From: Ascoidea rubescens DSM 1968
Lineage: Eukaryota > Ascomycota > Saccharomycetes > Ascoideales > Ascoideaceae
Assembly (NCBI RefSeq): GCF_001661345.1
Contig: NW_017962924.1
Span: forward strand, 124,001-188,000
DNA length: 64,000 nucleotides
Reading direction: 5' to 3'
The position numbers and the translations under genes are program-made. The notes under the pieces were generated by a model. It was not told where the DNA came from, made no database searches, and saw only the letters and a program-made list of their open reading frames with translations. This document shows, in pieces, positions 1-8,650 of the stretch (position 1 is its first letter; each line of letters begins with the position of its first letter).

Positions 1-210
1 CTCAAAAGTAATCAAGAATTTGCAGTTAATAGAGCAAGCAAAAGAAATGTGAAAAATAATAGGAACATGACACAAACAAAAACGTATAATTATGGGAGGT
101 CTAATAAAAATGGTGTGTCAAATCGGGAAATTGGTTTAAGTTTGTCCAAGAGAATGCTAATAAACAATTTCTCAACAGAAAAGTCTGATTCAGTTTCAGA
201 AAATATTTAA
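1..210 (+). CDS. C-terminal end of an unknown protein (5' truncated by window)
   Basis: An open frame enters from the left edge in frame 1 and ends at TAA 208-210, giving the last 69 residues of a protein. The fragment is basic and rich in Asn, Ser and Lys, with no recognisable domain or membrane segment; it looks like a disordered tail. The next gene on the same strand starts about 180 bp downstream. The sequence is too short to name a family. It could also be a chance open frame, but uninterrupted reading from the edge in AT-rich DNA makes a real tail more likely. Confidence 0.5.
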   Translation, partial: LKSNQEFAVNRASKRNVKNNRNMTQTKTYNYGRSNKNGVSNREIGLSLSKRMLINNFSTEKSDSVSENI

Positions 211-388
211 AGAAGAAATTGACCACTGAGGTGGATAAGTAACACAAACATAAATTGAAGTTTGTATTGATTTTGAGCACAAACCAATCTCACATTCTAA
301 TTTTCTGGTTAATTATTTTTATTTCTTTTGATGTCAGTTTTATGGGTTGTTGTTTTTTTATCTTTTAAGTTTCATAGATATTTGGATT

Positions 389-1585
389 ATGATGTTTTTA
401 GTTAAGTTTTTTAGCTATTCTTTAGCATTGATATTATATTGCATTATTGGAGAATTTTGGAGAACCAGTAATGGAGAAACAATTATTGAATTGTTTAAAG
501 GGCCAAGTTTAAATGTCAACACTGAAAGAGTATGTGAACAAGTTAGTCAATCAAGAAGTTTTTATTCTGGATTTAGAATTGATAGACAGTACATTTATAA
601 TGGAAATGAAAAGAACTCCAGTGAGGATGCTATTGGTCATGAAACGCACTTATATTTGTGTCAAAATGGTAAAATTGGATTAGATATAACTCTTGAGTTA
701 AAGGATGGATTTTTTGATAATGGTATACCATGGAATAAAGAGATTTGTGAAAAGGTTAGCGATAATTGTTTCAAACTTTCAAGGAAAGAGCAGTACTCCC
801 ACAATACATTAAATATCTATCCAAAGGACATGCTAGTGGGAATGATTTTCCAGGCAGAGAATTTTTTTGAAAAGAAAAAAGATAAATCTGGGTTGTCTTC
901 ATCAATTTTTGACTTGCTAAGTGGCTCTAATATTTCAAGCTCGAGTGTTTTTTTTGGCTCCAATGATAAATATTCGAAGAAATTTGATGTTCAAGTCAGA
1001 GAAGACAAAGACAAATCTTTAAGAGAGTATTTTCCATTGATGCCATTACTAGCAGATAACTTCAATGATCAATGGATTGAAATTAGGGACAATTTCAAAA
1101 TGGTTTATCATGTTCCTTTGTTTTTCACGCCAGATTCTTGTCACAAAGATTATACAAGCAATTACCAGGTTAATGAATTAAGTAGGGAAATTTTAATTGA
1201 TGAAAATTATCGAAATCAAGAAGCTTTAAGCAAAGAATATAGGAGCTTGGTTGATTTAGAAAAAGCTAAAATCCACGAAAAAGTCCATGAGAAATTGGCA
1301 GAAACACATGGAAATAGCTTCAACAGTCTATTCAACAGCAATTCATTTGTTGGAGACAAGTTGATTTTGTTTTTTGTCAAATATCTACATCAAATTGGCA
1401 TTTTCAAAAACGACAAAGATGAATATGTGCTTGATAAAGACATCGAAGCGCGAGTAGAAAACAGCAATCAAGACATTCCTCTCAGCTTGATGGTGATCTT
1501 GTCCCAGTTATACGATGAGCAGGAATTCAACCAGTTGGTGTTATCTTTTGTAGACAACATGAACGCCCTCAGGCTCTTTGGCTAG
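389..1585 (+). CDS. Unknown protein with N-terminal hydrophobic segment, possibly secretory/ER
   Basis: A 398-residue frame. I chose the ATG at 389 because the frame upstream of it has only a TTG at 347 and then a stop; a second ATG follows at 392. Residues 2-20 are strongly hydrophobic (MFLVKFFSYSLALILYCII), like a signal peptide or signal anchor. The rest is soluble, with scattered Cys residues (in LYLCQNG, KEICEKVSDNC and TPDSC) that could form disulfides, and a charged helical stretch near residues 270-300. I do not recognise the family; a lumenal ER protein is only a guess. It lies 180 bp after the truncated gene and 240 bp before COX17, all on the same strand. Base composition and codon use match its neighbours. 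Confidence 0.7.
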   Translation: MMFLVKFFSYSLALILYCIIGEFWRTSNGETIIELFKGPSLNVNTERVCEQVSQSRSFYSGFRIDRQYIYNGNEKNSSEDAIGHETHLYLCQNGKIGLDITLELKDGFFDNGIPWNKEICEKVSDNCFKLSRKEQYSHNTLNIYPKDMLVGMIFQAENFFEKKKDKSGLSSSIFDLLSGSNISSSSVFFGSNDKYSKKFDVQVREDKDKSLREYFPLMPLLADNFNDQWIEIRDNFKMVYHVPLFFTPDSCHKDYTSNYQVNELSREILIDENYRNQEALSKEYRSLVDLEKAKIHEKVHEKLAETHGNSFNSLFNSNSFVGDKLILFFVKYLHQIGIFKNDKDEYVLDKDIEARVENSNQDIPLSLMVILSQLYDEQEFNQLVLSFVDNMNALRLFG

Positions 1586-1824
1586 CAGCTTCTCATAGAA
1601 AAAGCAGCTTCTCGTAAATAAAACACTTAATAAATATCTTGCTCTGAGTCCGATCCAGTAATATTCTCTCGCCCAGATCCGGTGATGAGCTTTTCCAGCT
1701 TAGTAATGCATAGAAACCCTTCGAAGTTTGCATGTTCAAAGCCCAGCTCTGTTTCTCTCCATCGCTCTCATCTGGGTTATTATCGCTATTGGAACATCAG
1801 CTCTCACAGAAACACTATTGCAGA

Positions 1825-2138
1825 ATGTTTGAGGGAATCAAAAACTGGTTTACTGGCAGCAAGCCAGCAGTCGAGCAGTGTGGTATGTATTGATTTGCTG
1901 GTCAGAGAACGAGGTTATCCAGATGCTTTGCAAAGATTTAGTACTAACATGGTTTCCTTTTTGGATTTGCCATTTTAATAAAGAAATTAACAAGCCAAAG
2001 CCATGCTGTGTGTGTAAAGACGAAAAGGCTACAAGAGATGAGTGCTTGCTCAAGTTTGGTCAAGATTCTGGTAAATGTGATGATATTATTCTTGCTTACA
2101 AAAAATGTATGAAAGGTTATGGGTTTGAAACCTTTTAA
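1825..2138 (+). CDS. COX17: Cox17, mitochondrial copper chaperone (spliced)
   Basis: Cox17 is the small copper carrier of the mitochondrial intermembrane space that feeds Sco1 and Cox11 for cytochrome c oxidase assembly. Two exons (1825-1882 and 1984-2138) give 70 residues. The sequence shows KPKPCCVC, the copper-binding CC motif, then the twin CX9C helices (CVCKDEKATRDEC and CDDIILAYKKC) and the typical ending MKGYGFE. Splicing joins VEQC to E-INKPKPCC, restoring the extra upstream Cys seen in yeast Cox17 (AECEDKPKPCC). The unspliced frame from 1878 lacks a sensible N-terminus, which is why the intron model is preferred. Its 3' end faces the STIMATE-type gene. Confidence 0.93.
1883..1983 (+). 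other. Spliceosomal intron in COX17
   Basis: A 101-nt intron with donor GTATGT (1883-1888), branch site TACTAAC (1942-1948) and acceptor AAAG ending at 1983. The branch A is 36 nt from the acceptor. It splits a Glu codon after its first base (G + AA). Removing it joins the two halves of a clear Cox17 sequence. Confidence 0.9.
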
Positions 2139-2500
2139 TAAATCTATTTATTAAGGGCAAATAAGCTTATTAGATATTATTCAATGAAATTCATGTAAAT
2201 ATGGTACAATTAAAACTAAAATTTATATAAAAATTTTTCTCTTTTCTCCTTTTCCTTTTGGGCATTTTGTCTAAATAAAAGTAGCATATCAAACTATTAT
2301 GATTAATATGCAATTGTTCAAAACCAAGTAGAAAAAAATAAACCTTGAAAAAACAACGGGTTAAAGAAGTGAAAAATGCAAATGTGAAATAGTGTAAAAG
2401 TTGATGCAAAACAAAAATCATCAAGGTTGCACCGAGTTACTAAAGACTAACAATTAAAACAAAATTCAGAGATAAGAAATGAAAAACATAATATCGGAAA
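2139..2500. other. Convergent 3' spacer
   Basis: Tail-to-tail spacer of 362 bp between COX17 and the STIMATE-type gene. It is AT-rich. The short frame across it on the minus strand has no support. No other feature seen. Confidence 0.6.
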
Positions 2501-3574
2501 TTAAAAACTGGTACTGGTATTATTAATCTTTAGGGTCAAATTGTCACTTTTGAATGTGTTCATGGTTGAGGAGGCATTGTCTAGAACAGTGTTTATACTT
2601 TCATCAGTTCTATGCAGTTCGAGATCTCTGTTGGTGTCTTGATTATTATCAGTATTTCCAGTACTGTAATCAATATAATCAGAATGAACTCTATTTTCAA
2701 AGCTATCATCATGAAGTAACTCCTCTTGTCTTTTTTTCTTATATTGAGAACTTTGAATTATATTATCAATACAGAAATATTGAAAACAGTTCATTAACAA
2801 TGGTGTTAAAAATGTCACTATAAAGATTTGAAGATTTGGAACATTATCGAATCTGCTTAGTAACCAGTCAGCAATCTCCTCAAATATCGGCACTGAAATC
2901 AATAAAATATAAACAATCAATTTCATTGAAATTAATGCCACCACATATAAAACCAACTGTTTCAGATAACTCCAAAAACTAGGTGGATTGCCATATTCCC
3001 CTGAACTGATTCCACTAATTTGAGCTCTTTTCCCACCTTCAAATATAATGTAAATCAATAACCAAAGTATAGGGACACCAATTGTTGTATCAAACAATAT
3101 ATTTAAAAAATACCAATTACAGGGATTCCCATTGTCATTATTATCATCATTGCCATTAGTTTCACCGGAAATACTATTGCCATCAACACCGGAATATAAA
3201 TAATGATTTGGTATAACTCCATTTTCTAATCCATTTACATAGCTATCATCATGTTGGGTAGAAATTGTAGTATTCATAAAACTGGAACTCAAACCATCAT
3301 TACTGCTGTTGTTTGATGGAGATGTTGAATAAAAACTTAGAAAACTTAAAGATAAATTTAAAAAATGGATAAATATCCCACCAATAACTTGCTTGGAAAC
3401 ATCAAAAAACCAGATCTTCCAAGGTCTTCGATTAGGGTACTCTCGATATCTCTTGTATATCAAAACTGATAGAGCTGATAAGCCCATGAAGGATTGAATG
3501 ATGATAGAAAAAGAACCTAGCAATTTGCACTCAGGCTCTTGCTGCGCTTCAAGTTGTTCATTGAGAGTCGCCAT
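2501..3574 (-). CDS. STIMATE/TMEM110-family membrane protein, YPL162C-like
   Basis: Multi-pass membrane protein of the STIMATE (TMEM110) family, which in S. cerevisiae is the vacuolar membrane protein YPL162C. The hallmark is the first part: a hydrophobic helix, then KRYREYPNRRPWKIWFFDVSK, then a second helix (QVIGGIFIHFLNLSL). Later helices include NILFDTTIGVPILWLLIYIIFEGG and two near the C-terminus, about five in all. Between helices 2 and 3 lies a loop of some 70 residues rich in Asn and Ser; the C-tail is hydrophilic. I chose the ATG at 3574 (357 residues). An upstream in-frame ATG at 3694 would add a Gln/Lys-rich stretch that overlaps a CACGTG site (3671-3676) and so is probably promoter. 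Human STIMATE works at ER-plasma membrane contacts; the yeast role is unclear. Confidence 0.8.
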   Translation of the reverse strand: MATLNEQLEAQQEPECKLLGSFSIIIQSFMGLSALSVLIYKRYREYPNRRPWKIWFFDVSKQVIGGIFIHFLNLSLSFLSFYSTSPSNNSSNDGLSSSFMNTTISTQHDDSYVNGLENGVIPNHYLYSGVDGNSISGETNGNDDNNDNGNPCNWYFLNILFDTTIGVPILWLLIYIIFEGGKRAQISGISSGEYGNPPSFWSYLKQLVLYVVALISMKLIVYILLISVPIFEEIADWLLSRFDNVPNLQIFIVTFLTPLLMNCFQYFCIDNIIQSSQYKKKRQEELLHDDSFENRVHSDYIDYSTGNTDNNQDTNRDLELHRTDESINTVLDNASSTMNTFKSDNLTLKINNTSTSF

Positions 3575-4758
3575 GTTAGAGTCAACACAAGCTAGAGAAG
3601 GAAGGTGTTTCTGTTGAAGCTTCTTCTTCACCAAAAGAAGCATTCTCCACGTTTTCTGTTGCTGTTGGATCACGTGTATCTGGTCGGAACTCATAATGCA
3701 CTCCAGCGGATGGTGCTTTTGGTGTTTTTGGTGCATACATACATATATTTTATGGCTTTATAAACGCAGGCTAATCGACTGTATAAAAACAAAGAGGAAC
3801 AATAGAGAAACAAAAGAAAACTTTGACAACAACCTAAAAACAGAGAGAAATGGTAAAACAAAGAAAAAATTAAAAAAGGGAAGTTGAAGGAAAAATTAAA
3901 AATAAAAGGAAAACACCCTAGAATACATAACTAAGAACTAAAAAGCAATACCTTTGAATTATTTTCAAAAATTACTTGCGCTTTTTTTTTCTTATATATT
4001 CTTTTTCCAATCCATGTTAAAAAGATAAAACAATAAAGTAAAATATGAAAGATAATAAAAGATAATGAAAAGCACCTTGAGCATCACTTCAATCTTTTTC
4101 ACTCAATAAAAAATATATCCATAATTTACTAAATCACATAGGCGTACAGTACTCTATTTTTCATACTTATATTCATCTTTAAATTTGCATTCATATTAAT
4201 AATTAAAAAGTGATAAAAATTAGATCTGATTTATTTTTATGTAAAAGTAAATATTATTTTTTTTGTATGCTTAAAACTTGAGATTTGTTTTAAAAAAAAT
4301 CCATATCTGATTGAATTAAAAAAATACCATTATATTTTAAAAATAGGAAAAAAAAATTCTTTTTCCTTAAAACTTTGAAAAAACCAATAACCAACGATAA
4401 AATTTCCAATTTGTAAAGAAATACAACCATTAAATCTATACGGGATTAAAAACAACGTAATGTTGTTTCCGATCTAATAATCAGTGGAAACAAAAGTGAT
4501 AATAAGATTACCGGTGATGATAGGAGTCCTAATAAATATGATATGAATAACAGTGACAATCAGATGTTGGCAGTAGTTATAACTGGAGTAAAAATAGTAA
4601 TGGCAGATTAGTGGTGTTGGCAGCACCAACTATAGTGGCACTTTATAATATTAATAATTGATGATGATGATGATGAATGATGATGAATAATGATGAATAA
4701 TGATCAAAGATTATTTGTAGTGATTAAAATAAAACAAGAATGTTAAATTAAAAAGTAG
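3575..4758. other. Spacer: promoter of the STIMATE-type gene and 3' region of SFP1
   Basis: The side near 3575-3760 is GC-richer and holds CACGTG (3671-3676) and a short 9-bp-period array (3712-3738). The rest is AT-rich, with a TGATGATGAATAATGA-type trinucleotide stretch near 4660-4705 just past the end of SFP1. No gene seen. Confidence 0.6.
3712..3738 (+). repeat. 9-bp-period array, unit GGTGCTTTT
   Basis: Three units (GGTGCTTTT, GGTGTTTTT, GGTGCATAC), 138-164 bp upstream of the preferred ATG of the STIMATE-type gene. The same unit recurs upstream of VPS11 at 21200-21253. Confidence 0.6.
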
Positions 4759-7176
4759 TTAATGTGTAGAATGACCTTTATGATATTTCAAACCATTTAA
4801 GTTTTTATATCTCTTGCCACAGACTTCACATCTATATGGTTTATCTCTTTCTAGAGCAATATTATTATCAGTATATGGTACATTGGAAATGGGGTCGATA
4901 ATTGATAGCGTGCCATCTTCATTTTGGAAAAGTTTTTGATTTTGATGACCATGAGACCTATGGTATTTCAAACCATTTTGATTTTTATAAGATTTATCGC
5001 AGCCAATGACTGGGCATTTGAAAGGTTTTGAATCTCCTCTTTCAACATAGAGATGCCTAGCGGGATCGTCAATGCACATTTCATCAACCTCGCTGATTTT
5101 ATTTTGTCTGTGGTGAGATATGTTGCCTAGATTAGACAAGTTGGTTATATTTGTATGATTCTGAAGAGGTTGATTATTATTGGAAGTAAACTGTGTTAAT
5201 GAAAATGAGTTTGAATCATTTCCATTTATATTTAAGTTAATTCCAGCTATGTTTATTTGATTTTTATTATTGTTATTGTTATTATTGTTATTGCTATTGT
5301 TGTTATTGTTGTTATTGTTGTTGTTGTTATTGTTATTGTTATTGTTAGTGATATTTAGGTTATGGTTACTATTGTTGTGATGTATTAGATGATTGATGCC
5401 ATTGACGTTAGAAAAGTTATCAGTCAAGTGCTTGCTGATATTGCCATTGATATTTAAGGATAAGTCATCATTGTTTGCTAGATTCTTGAAATTATTATTA
5501 TTTATTGTGTAATTATTTTTGCTATCATTCAGTATGTTTACATTAGAACTGTTATGCAAAATTCCATTAGTGAGATGTTCGGCGTTAGTATTAGTTGTTA
5601 TATTATTAGTGATATTAATGTTATTGCCGTTTTGAAGAAGAATCTGGTTATTATTGTTGTTATTATTATTGTTGTTGTTGTTATTATTATTATTATTGGA
5701 GTGATTGGAGTGATTGTTTTTAATGTTAATGATATTTTTTGAGTTTATATTGAGATTGTTAATTTGAATTTTATTGGTAGGAATGTTGTTGTTGAGTAAA
5801 TTGTTATCTTCACCATCGGATAGGAAAACTTCGTTTGTTGATACAGCTTCTGTTAGATTTGCTATAGTTGAATCATAGGCTCTTCTTTGTGCAGGATCGT
5901 TTGTGGGAGAAGAGGTTAGATGTGATTCTTCGTAGTGTTTTAGCAAATCGTGCAAAGAAGGTAGAGACTCGCCACAGCAGTAATAGTCTTTGCAATACTC
6001 AGCTTCAAGATTTGCTAGGTAGTTTGAAGTGTCATCTGAGAAGTTTGATTGAGCAGTGGGCATCGATATGAAGTTTGAGTTTGTTAGGACTTCATCCTTT
6101 AGCCAGGAACCGATGGTGAAGGTACCCCAACTGACTCCACCCATACCTTGAGAGTGAGCAATGCTTTCTCTCCTGATCCTAGCAGAATGGAGGTTATTGT
6201 GGAAGATGGTGTTGTTATGGTGGTGATTAGGGTTGTTGTTAGCGTTGGAGTTGGCATTGGAGTTGACGTTATTGTTGTTGTTATTATTATTATTATTATT
6301 ATTGTTATTGTTATTATTGTTATTATTGTAGTTGTTGTGATTGAAAGATAGATTATAGTAGTGGTTGTTGGTATTTATTGTATTTAAATTCGGGTTTCTT
6401 ATTGGATTGAGAAAGCTTGGGTTGTAGCTGTTTCTTTGGTTGTAGGATGGGTCAATAGGGATGGAATTGTTGTGTGCGTTATTGTTGTTATTGTTATTGT
6501 TATTATTGTTGTTATTGTTGTTATTGAGAGAGGGAGTGTTATTTGTGTTTGATAGCAACTGCATATCAATTGAGCTAAATAGGGAAGCGTTATTGTTTTT
6601 GTTGGTGTTGTTGATGTTAAGAGAGGATGTGTTATTGGCAGTGTAGATTGAGTTTATAGGGTTGTTTTTGGAGTTGTTGTTGGAGTTGTTGGAGTTGTTG
6701 ATGTTTAAATTTGAAGTCAAGTTGGAGGTTGTATTGGGAGAGCTGTAGGTGAAGTTGAAGGCGTTGTTGTTGAATATATCAGAAGATAAATTTGAGTGGT
6801 TATTTATGTATGTTGAGTAGTTATTGTTGTCAGCGGTGTTGATGTTAAATTGGTTGTTTATGTTTGAGTTGTTAGAGTAGTTGTTATTGACATTATTATT
6901 ATTGATGACATTATTAATATTATTATTAATATTATTATTATTGATATTATTGACATTATTGGCATTATTGGCATTATTGATATTATTGATATTATTGATA
7001 TTATTGATGGAGAGGTTTGTGTTGTTGAGATGGTTGTTATTTTCGATATTGTTGTGTAGGATATTGATGTGATTGTTTGATTCGGAGGGACTCATGGGAG
7101 TATCGAAATCAAAATCAAATATATCGTTAGCAGAAGACAAGCTAGGGTGTTCTAGATCGAATAATTGGTGATTCAT
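4759..7176 (-). CDS. SFP1: Sfp1-type split zinc-finger transcription factor
   Basis: Sfp1 is the nutrient-responsive regulator of ribosomal protein and ribosome-biogenesis genes, held in the nucleus by TORC1 signalling. The 805-residue protein has the conserved block GGVSWGTFTIGSWLKDEV near residue 345, a degenerate finger (CKDYYCCG...LLKHYEESH) near 390-415, and two C-terminal fingers: KPFKCPVIGCDKSYKNQNGLKYH (about 717-740) and CEVCGKRYKNLNGLKYHKGH (about 782-801), ending STH. This paired NGLKYH arrangement is diagnostic. Length is increased by long Asn tracts encoded by mixed AAT/AAC. The upstream region carries an AT run (7231-7243) 55 bp from the ATG, then hexanucleotide repeats and a GC-rich island. 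Confidence 0.92.
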   Translation of the reverse strand: MNHQLFDLEHPSLSSANDIFDFDFDTPMSPSESNNHINILHNNIENNNHLNNTNLSINNINNINNINNANNANNVNNINNNNINNNINNVINNNNVNNNYSNNSNINNQFNINTADNNNYSTYINNHSNLSSDIFNNNAFNFTYSSPNTTSNLTSNLNINNSNNSNNNSKNNPINSIYTANNTSSLNINNTNKNNNASLFSSIDMQLLSNTNNTPSLNNNNNNNNNNNNNNNNAHNNSIPIDPSYNQRNSYNPSFLNPIRNPNLNTINTNNHYYNLSFNHNNYNNNNNNNNNNNNNNNNNNNNVNSNANSNANNNPNHHHNNTIFHNNLHSARIRRESIAHSQGMGGVSWGTFTIGSWLKDEVLTNSNFISMPTAQSNFSDDTSNYLANLEAEYCKDYYCCGESLPSLHDLLKHYEESHLTSSPTNDPAQRRAYDSTIANLTEAVSTNEVFLSDGEDNNLLNNNIPTNKIQINNLNINSKNIINIKNNHSNHSNNNNNNNNNNNNNNNNNQILLQNGNNINITNNITTNTNAEHLTNGILHNSSNVNILNDSKNNYTINNNNFKNLANNDDLSLNINGNISKHLTDNFSNVNGINHLIHHNNSNHNLNITNNNNNNNNNNNNNNNNNSNNNNNNNNNKNQINIAGINLNINGNDSNSFSLTQFTSNNNQPLQNHTNITNLSNLGNISHHRQNKISEVDEMCIDDPARHLYVERGDSKPFKCPVIGCDKSYKNQNGLKYHRSHGHQNQKLFQNEDGTLSIIDPISNVPYTDNNIALERDKPYRCEVCGKRYKNLNGLKYHKGHSTH

Positions 7177-7800
7177 TTTTGGAAGCGAAAAGGGAAAGAA
7201 GGCAAAAAGAGAAGATTAAGGGATGACGAGATGGAATATATATAGATGAATTAAATGATTTGATTGGAGAGATCAAGTGTGATGGTATAGTATAATGGGA
7301 TTTGAATTTGATTTGGATTGATTTGGATTGATTTGATTTGAATTTCGGATTTAATTTTGGATTTGATCTGGATTTGAATTGAAACTGCAATTGCAATTGC
7401 AATTGAAATTGAAATTGAAGTGATTGAAAAACGAAATCAGAGATGAAATCAAAGATGAAATCAAAGAAGAAACCAAAGATGAAATCAAAGAAGAAACCAA
7501 AGAAGAAATCAAAAATAGAAATCTGAATTTAAATATAAGTATAAGTATAAATATAAGTATAAATATAGATATAGATATAGATATAGATACAGATACAGAT
7601 ACAGATATAGATGTTAAGTGAAAATAAAAGCAAAACTAAAATTGAAGCTGGAGCTGGAGCTGGAGCTGGAATGGAATGGAATGGAAGTGCTGAGAGTGTT
7701 GATAAAGTATTGATACAATTGAATGGAAAGACAGAGAGGTAGCAAGCGATAGCAAACACTGCTGGATAAGAGTAGTGGACGATGGCAGATGAGATACACT
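7177..7800. other. SFP1 upstream region full of 6- and 15-bp repeats
   Basis: Non-coding and purine-rich on the top strand, so pyrimidine-rich in SFP1 sense. Successive repeat blocks: GATTTG-type hexamers (about 7304-7385), GCAATT/GAAATT hexamers (7387-7420), a 15-bp GATGAAATCAAAGAA-type array (7436-7510), TATAAG/ATAGAT/ACAGAT hexamers (about 7530-7612) and GCTGGA hexamers (7645-7670). A frame across the block (7424-7621) is simply the repeats read through. Confidence 0.7.
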
Positions 7801-8650
7801 GAGATAGTATCTAGTGTGAGATGGTAGGAAGTTACCTAGAAATAGCTAGTTGCTCGCTGATAGCTGGGACTGTTGGTGGAAAGCGTGAGGATGTTGAGGA
7901 AGAGAGCAGTGCTGGAGAAAGCTGGATGATTAATAATCCTGGACTCACAGCTGGAGAAGAGTCTGGAGAGTCTGGAGTAGAGGCAGAAGGGGCCGGTGCG
8001 CCAGAGGCAGGAGCAGCAGAGGCAGCAGAGGCAGCGGAAGCAGGAGGGCCGGTGAAAAGCTGGAGCTTGGAAGCTGGAGCAGCAGTGCTGGGGCGGTTCT
8101 CGGCGGGAGGGACGTCTGAGGCAGCTGGAACGACGCGGATGCTGGAGAAGGTGGTGCTGGTGCTGGTTCTTCTTCGCTGCTTTAGCTCCTACTTCACAGC
8201 TTCCTCACCTCGCTCTTCAGCTGCTCGTCCCAGCTTTGATCAAACGCCTACGCCGCTCCACCATCCGCTGACCTGCTGCGTGTGCGCCGGCCACGCCCGC
8301 CAAAGGTGCCACATTCACGTTCCTCATTGGTCAGCATGCACGTGCCACGCGTGCTCAATAGGTGCCTATGGACGCTTTCTGCCTTCTGCGGTTGCACTGC
8401 CGGAGGGCTTTCCGCCACCGAACACTGGTCGGTGTCGACGCCAAAACCTGGTCTTTGGTTGTAGTGGTGGCAACAAGCCTCGAGGTGCAGGTGAAGGAGC
8501 GTTTGCTGAGTGTCTCGTCAAGCGTCTCGTCAAGCTCCATCCTCTCTAGAAAAACAGTTCTAACCTTCGGGCCCACTTCTGTGGCCCCCTGCTTCAGCTC
8601 TCTGGCATCATTCGCTGCAAATTCTCATCGTCCAGTTGCAACTGCACTGT
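7800..8650. promoter_or_regulatory. GC-rich island, likely divergent promoter for SFP1 and the C2H2 gene at 14.15 kb
   Basis: About 850 bp much richer in G+C than its surroundings. It contains CACGTG (8339-8344), the MCB-like palindrome ACGCGT (8347-8352), a reverse CCAAT box (ATTGG near 8326) and a minus-strand 9-bp-period array (8009-8044). Top-strand composition changes from purine-rich to pyrimidine-rich near 8160. The 242-codon frame across it has low-complexity, unnatural content, so I treat the island as regulatory. The promoter role is inferred. Confidence 0.5.
8009..8044 (-). repeat. 9-bp-period array, minus-strand unit GCTGCCTCT
   Basis: Four units; on the minus strand CCTGCTTCC, GCTGCCTCT, GCTGCCTCT, GCTGCTCCT. 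The unit GCTGCCTCT also occurs on the plus strand at 35578-35586. Confidence 0.55.

Noticed and set aside
7821-8549. 242-codon plus-strand frame in the GC island
   Set aside because: Content switches from Glu/Ala/Gly runs to unrelated sequence where base composition flips, and other strands and frames are open too; no domain. Explained by GC richness.
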